Source of the DNA: Benincasa hispida
Taxonomy: Eukaryota; Streptophyta; Magnoliopsida; Cucurbitales; Cucurbitaceae
DNA length: 64,000 nucleotides
NCBI RefSeq assembly: GCF_009727055.1
Contig: NC_052360.1
Location: 70,600,603 to 70,664,602 of the forward strand
Direction of reading: 5' to 3'
Shown here: positions 60,486 to 64,000 of the stretch, one piece after another
Layout of the letters: every line of letters begins with the position of its first letter
How positions within the stretch are numbered: the first letter of the stretch is position 1
Position numbers and translations under genes: made by a program
The notes under the pieces: model-generated
What the model was told of the DNA's origin: nothing
The model's input: only the letters and a program-made list of their open reading frames with translations
Database searches by the model: none

Positions 60486-61744
60486 CTATTGCACAACCCT
60501 CCCACTATGATGAGGCATTCTCAACTCTTGAGAAGGATGTGAAGTATCAGTTTCATCAACAACTCTTGTTGATGGACCTGCTCTATCAATAACTCTTGTT
60601 GAAGAACCTGCTCTATTAGCAACTCTTGTTGATACGTTTGTCGTTTCTCTAGACATTTCTTCTATTACCAGCTTACTGCGAGGTTGATGATTCTTTACAT
60701 AGTCTTCCTCTAGGAAAATTGCATTTGTCGACACAAATACCTTATCTTCTTGAGGATCATAAAAGAGACCACCTTTTGTTTCTTTTGGGTAGCCTACAAA
60801 TAGGCATACTTTTGAACAGTGTTCCAATTTTTTAGGATTTTGCACCAACACATGTGCCGGACAACCCCAAATTCTAAAGTGATATAAATTTCCTTTAAGT
60901 CCTCTCCAGAGTTTGTAAGGTGTTTTAGAAACACTTTTCGAGGGAACATGTTCAAAATATACACCGTAGTCCCAACTACGTGTCCCCAAAAAGAATTTTG
61001 TAACTGAGCGTAACTCATCATGGAACAAACCATGTCCAACAAGGTTCTGTTTCTCCTCTATACCACACGTTCTGCTGAGATGTGCCAGGGGCTGTGAGTT
61101 AAGACTGAATTTCATGTTCTATCAAATAGTTCTAGAATTCTATGTCCATATACTCACCACCTCGATCCGATCGAAGTGTTTTAATCTTTTTACCTAATTG
61201 GTTCAACCTCAACCTTATACTCTTTGAACTTTTCAAAAGTTTTAGACTTTTTGTGCATTAGGCAAACATGCCCATACCTGGAATAATCATCTATAAAACT
61301 AATGAAATATCCATACCCTCCTCTTGCTCTAACATTTAGAGGCCCACAAAGGTCTGAGTGAATCGGCTCTAGGGATTCTTTGGCTCTCAGACCTTTTTCA
61401 AAAAAAGATCTTTTTATCATTTTACCCTCAAGACAAGACTCACATGGTGGTAATGAACTGTTTTCTAACTTATTTAAAATACCGTTCTTAACCAATCTCT
61501 CAATCTTGTTGAGATTTATGTTCCCCAGTTTCAAGTGCCAAAGATAGGCATTTGGAGAAATCTTCCTTTTCTTATGAGTCCTAGCAGTTTTAAACATCTT
61601 TATGTTCAACACAGCTTTGACCTCAGTTGGTTTTAACATGTACAAGTTATTTTCTAATTTTGCATAGCAAATCTGTTTATTTCCCATATTAATGAACACT
61701 TCACCATTTTCGAAATAAACTTTATAATTTTGTTCTAGAAACAA
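60486..61744 (-). pseudogene. Copia integrase remnant (N2)
   Basis: The block at 61190-61744 holds pre-integrase, a zinc finger with its second His replaced (W-H-L-K-L-G-N-I-N, then C-E-S-C), and the first catalytic Asp in HSDLCGPLNVRARGGYGYF. A frameshift at about 61190 precedes the second Asp region (R-S-D-R-G-G-E-Y, about 61155). Another break falls in the Q-Q-N-V-W-Y-R-G-E-T segment (about 61060), where Q-Q-N-G-V-V-E-R-R-N is usual. At 60486-61115 the C-terminal part follows (SKSVSKTPYKLWRGLKGNLY, KVCLFVGYPKETKGGLFYDP). A linker with repeated STRVV motifs is the counterpart of the SARVV linker in element F. Confidence 0.85.
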
Positions 61745-61986
61745 GAGACAGATATTAGATTCCTTTTCATAAAAGAAATATAATATACATTTTTCAAATA
61801 AATGTACTTATCTCCTATAAATAACTTCATATCTTCCACTACTTTGGCTGAAACCATCCCCCTTGGTCCCTACCTTAAAAATTGTTTCACCTTCTATCAA
61901 CCGTCTCCAGGAACTTGTTTCCTGTGAGATAGTACATACATGATTAGCGGCACCTAAATCAATTATCCAGATTTTATCGTTTTCCA

Positions 61987-62199
61987 CTAAACATGCTTCG
62001 ATACAAGTAAATCATATTTATCTTGTTGTTCGAATTCAACATTCTCATCTACATAATTCATAATTTCAGATGAGTTGGGAGATAGAGGACAATCCTTTGT
62101 TAAAACTCTTTTGGTGTAATCAACCACTAGTAATTTGTTTGTTGATTTGATTTTACTGTTATGTACATCATAAGTGAATATTACAGAAGAATTCGACAT
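61987..62199 (-). pseudogene. Copia protease-region remnant (N2)
   Basis: A 70-residue frame (MSNSSVIFTYDVHNSKIKST...) matches the region between zinc knuckle and protease. The protease motif is readable downstream on the minus strand at about 61935-61980 as W-I-I-D-L-G-A-A-N-H-V, where D-S-G-A/T-N-H is usual, so the catalytic triplet is altered. Gag is missing. Confidence 0.65.
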
Positions 62200-62277
62200 G
62201 CTGATTCAAACAAATTCTAATTAGCAAATTATAACTAAATCCAAAATCAAGTTTTAGCAAAAAAGTAATAATATACC

Positions 62278-64000
62278 TGTAACGACCCGACCCCCTAGGA
62301 CTTAGGTTAAGCCGTTACTAAATACATGCATGCATGGAACTCAAAACGACACTCGGTTATGGCAAAATAAATGCTAATTAAATAAGGTAAGTTCAAAATA
62401 CTTTCATTAAATTCAAATACTAAAACAATAGTAGGGTACCCATAAATCATAAAGGATAATAAATAAGTCTGAAAAACTATTCTTAAAAGTAAGTTTTAAA
62501 CATCAAAACTAAAAGTTAAGAGAAACATGAAAAGAACTCTAAATCTCATGAGCGGAAGCGTAAAAATAGTCCCAATGGCTCGATCACGAATTTCGCTTGT
62601 CTATCGCTGGTGCATCTCTACCGTTACTTGACACAACAACATGAGAAAGAATGAGTATAAAATACTCAGTAAGTAACCCCACCATTGGGGTCAAGCTAGG
62701 CATCTATGTCCTCTAGATACCTACCTCTAGTGAAATATATAAACTGCTCTAGTCCTCATAGTACACATATACACATGAAACCAAAAGAAGACTGAGTTCT
62801 ATCCTACTGTAGTTAAGTATGCCCACTACCTCTGGTGAATCCTATAGGAGACACAAAACTGGTGAATCCCAAAGAAAACAAAAACTGCTGAATCCCAAAG
62901 GAAACATAAACTGGTGAATCCTGAAGGAAACACAAACTGGTAAATCCCGAAGGAAATACAAAATCTAATGGGCATCTAACTAATCAGTAAGGACATTTGT
63001 ACAGTCTCAACATCATAGTTATCACTATATGAATCTATGACATACATATATACTTCAACATCATGGCCCTATAACATACACATATACCTCAATATCATCA
63101 GATCCAATACAAGCATATGGAATCAAATACAATCTCATGCTAGCATTCAAGTGTCTATGTGCACAAATAAATCTTTCAGATCTTCTACCAGAGCATACAT
63201 TGGTCATACTATACTATCAGTCTATCATGTTGTCATACTGCCATAACATTCATTTATCGTGTTAGAATACATCTAGTGCCTGGCCCGTGGGCAATTCCAG
63301 TAGTAAGATTACTTACCTTAAATTTGGTCACAATTTAATCCAAGTAATTAACCCTCTTATAACTCTTGGAAGGCTTTGAATCCACCCTATAACATATATT
63401 ACAAATATTAATTTAGCACCTCTGGTCCAAAAATAACAAATCCAAAGTTCTAAACTCATCTTTGGGGTCTAAATCCAATTAACCAAATTATTTAAAGATC
63501 TTCAATTTAACTAAACCAAAATCGAAAATGTGCAGACAATCTCAGACAGCCAACAAAACCAGCAACTCCAAGTAAGACCCTGACATAAGAATGCAACCAA
63601 GTTTTAAAATTAAAACCAAGGCCTAATCACACATAATTCAAGTACTGCCAAAAATCCGGGTAAACTACCCAAGGTGTGATATAAGGTGCCCCAAATCTGC
63701 TAAACAACTCCAACTTCACCAAACAGCACCTTAATACCTTCAAGAACATGAATCCAAAATTGACACATAAAGGCCTCAATCGATTGGTGCCAACAGTAAA
63801 TGGGCAGTCAAGAATCAATTGAAAACAACCCCAACCAGTAGAAATCTTACCCAAGTTGACAAATCTGATGACGGTACGAGCAACGTTGGCGGCAACAAGA
63901 AGAATCCGGCACAAATCCGGTCGATTGCGCCGCGGCGGCTCCGGTGCAGATGCGTCTGGAGCGACGTTGGTCGGTTTGGATGAAGCGGCTCGAACACGGG
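62278..64000. repeat. Probable Gypsy-type LTR, running off the window
   Basis: It starts with TGTAACGACCCGACCCC, a terminus I recognise from plant Gypsy LTRs, and is abruptly different in composition from N2. It interrupts N2 upstream of its protease region. It contains a tandem repeat at 62831-62963 and becomes GC-rich toward the window end (63890-64000). Orientation and full length cannot be seen. Open frames at 63627-63997 have no recognisable content. Confidence 0.6.
62831..62963. repeat. Tandem repeat of about 26-28 bp, five copies
   Basis: Diverged head-to-tail copies of a unit like CTGGTGAATCCCAAAGGAAA followed by CACAAA. They start near 62831, 62859, 62885, 62911 and 62937, inside the Gypsy-type LTR. 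Confidence 0.88.

Larger units (their letters stand above)
57455..62277 (-). mobile_element. Copia element N2 (minus), 5' part missing
   Basis: On the minus strand: protease region, pre-integrase and integrase, linker, RT, RNase H, polypurine tract, 3' LTR. Gag and the 5' LTR are absent because an unrelated LTR starts at 62278. The 3' LTR is of the LTR0/N1 family, and its pol is very similar to N1 where both exist. Confidence 0.85.

Noticed and set aside
1..64000. tRNA, rRNA or other structural RNA genes
   Set aside because: None recognised. The only tRNA-like signal (56755-56850) has promoter boxes but not a foldable tRNA.

Overview
The window reads as nuclear DNA of a flowering plant. It is strongly AT-rich and has one compact single-exon plant transcription-factor gene (AP2/ERF, DREB subfamily). 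The rest is dominated by decayed LTR retrotransposons, mainly Copia, plus small non-autonomous repeats and long low-complexity tracts. LTR text and GATAG-core repeats of this kind suggest a cucurbit (Cucurbitaceae); that is recognition from memory, not a database match. A run of 25 N at 42167-42191 shows this is a draft assembly.

Layout. 1-10494: gene-poor DNA with the only convincing host gene (2213-2815, minus), two MITE-like elements with GATAG cores, a dispersed repeat and a probable degraded LTR. 10495-12841: 3' part of a Tork-like Copia element (minus). 12842-34634: a nested stack. An outer minus-strand LTR (here LTR0) holds LTR1, which holds LTR2, which holds LTR3, which holds a plus-strand Copia element F (19101-31462). 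F itself carries a 3.5-kb minus-strand Copia fragment N1 (25398-28944). After F the outer LTRs resume in the reverse order expected of nesting, and three insertions show 5-bp target duplications. 34635-41492: another decayed Copia element A (plus), interrupted by a 2.15-kb solo LTR. 41493-46285: a minus LTR, the N gap, an inverted copy of A's pol (A') and a plus LTR. A and A' share the same stop codons, so A' is a segmental inverted duplication rather than a new insertion. 46286-49202: a Mutator-like non-autonomous element and an older relative of A (element C). 49203-57454: a truncated LTR, a long polypyrimidine tract, a ~1.1-kb array of GATAG/CTATC motifs, microsatellites and a SINE-like tRNA-derived repeat. 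57455-62277: a fifth Copia element N2 (minus) with 3' LTR and pol. 62278-64000: the start of an unrelated, probably Gypsy, LTR running off the window.

No retroelement keeps an intact open frame. All show stops, frameshifts or missing 5' halves, so they look non-autonomous. The host gene has no visible functional link to them. The points most worth following are the shared-lesion inverted duplication, the TSD-supported nesting, and a CpG-containing palindromic motif multiplied inside one LTR family.
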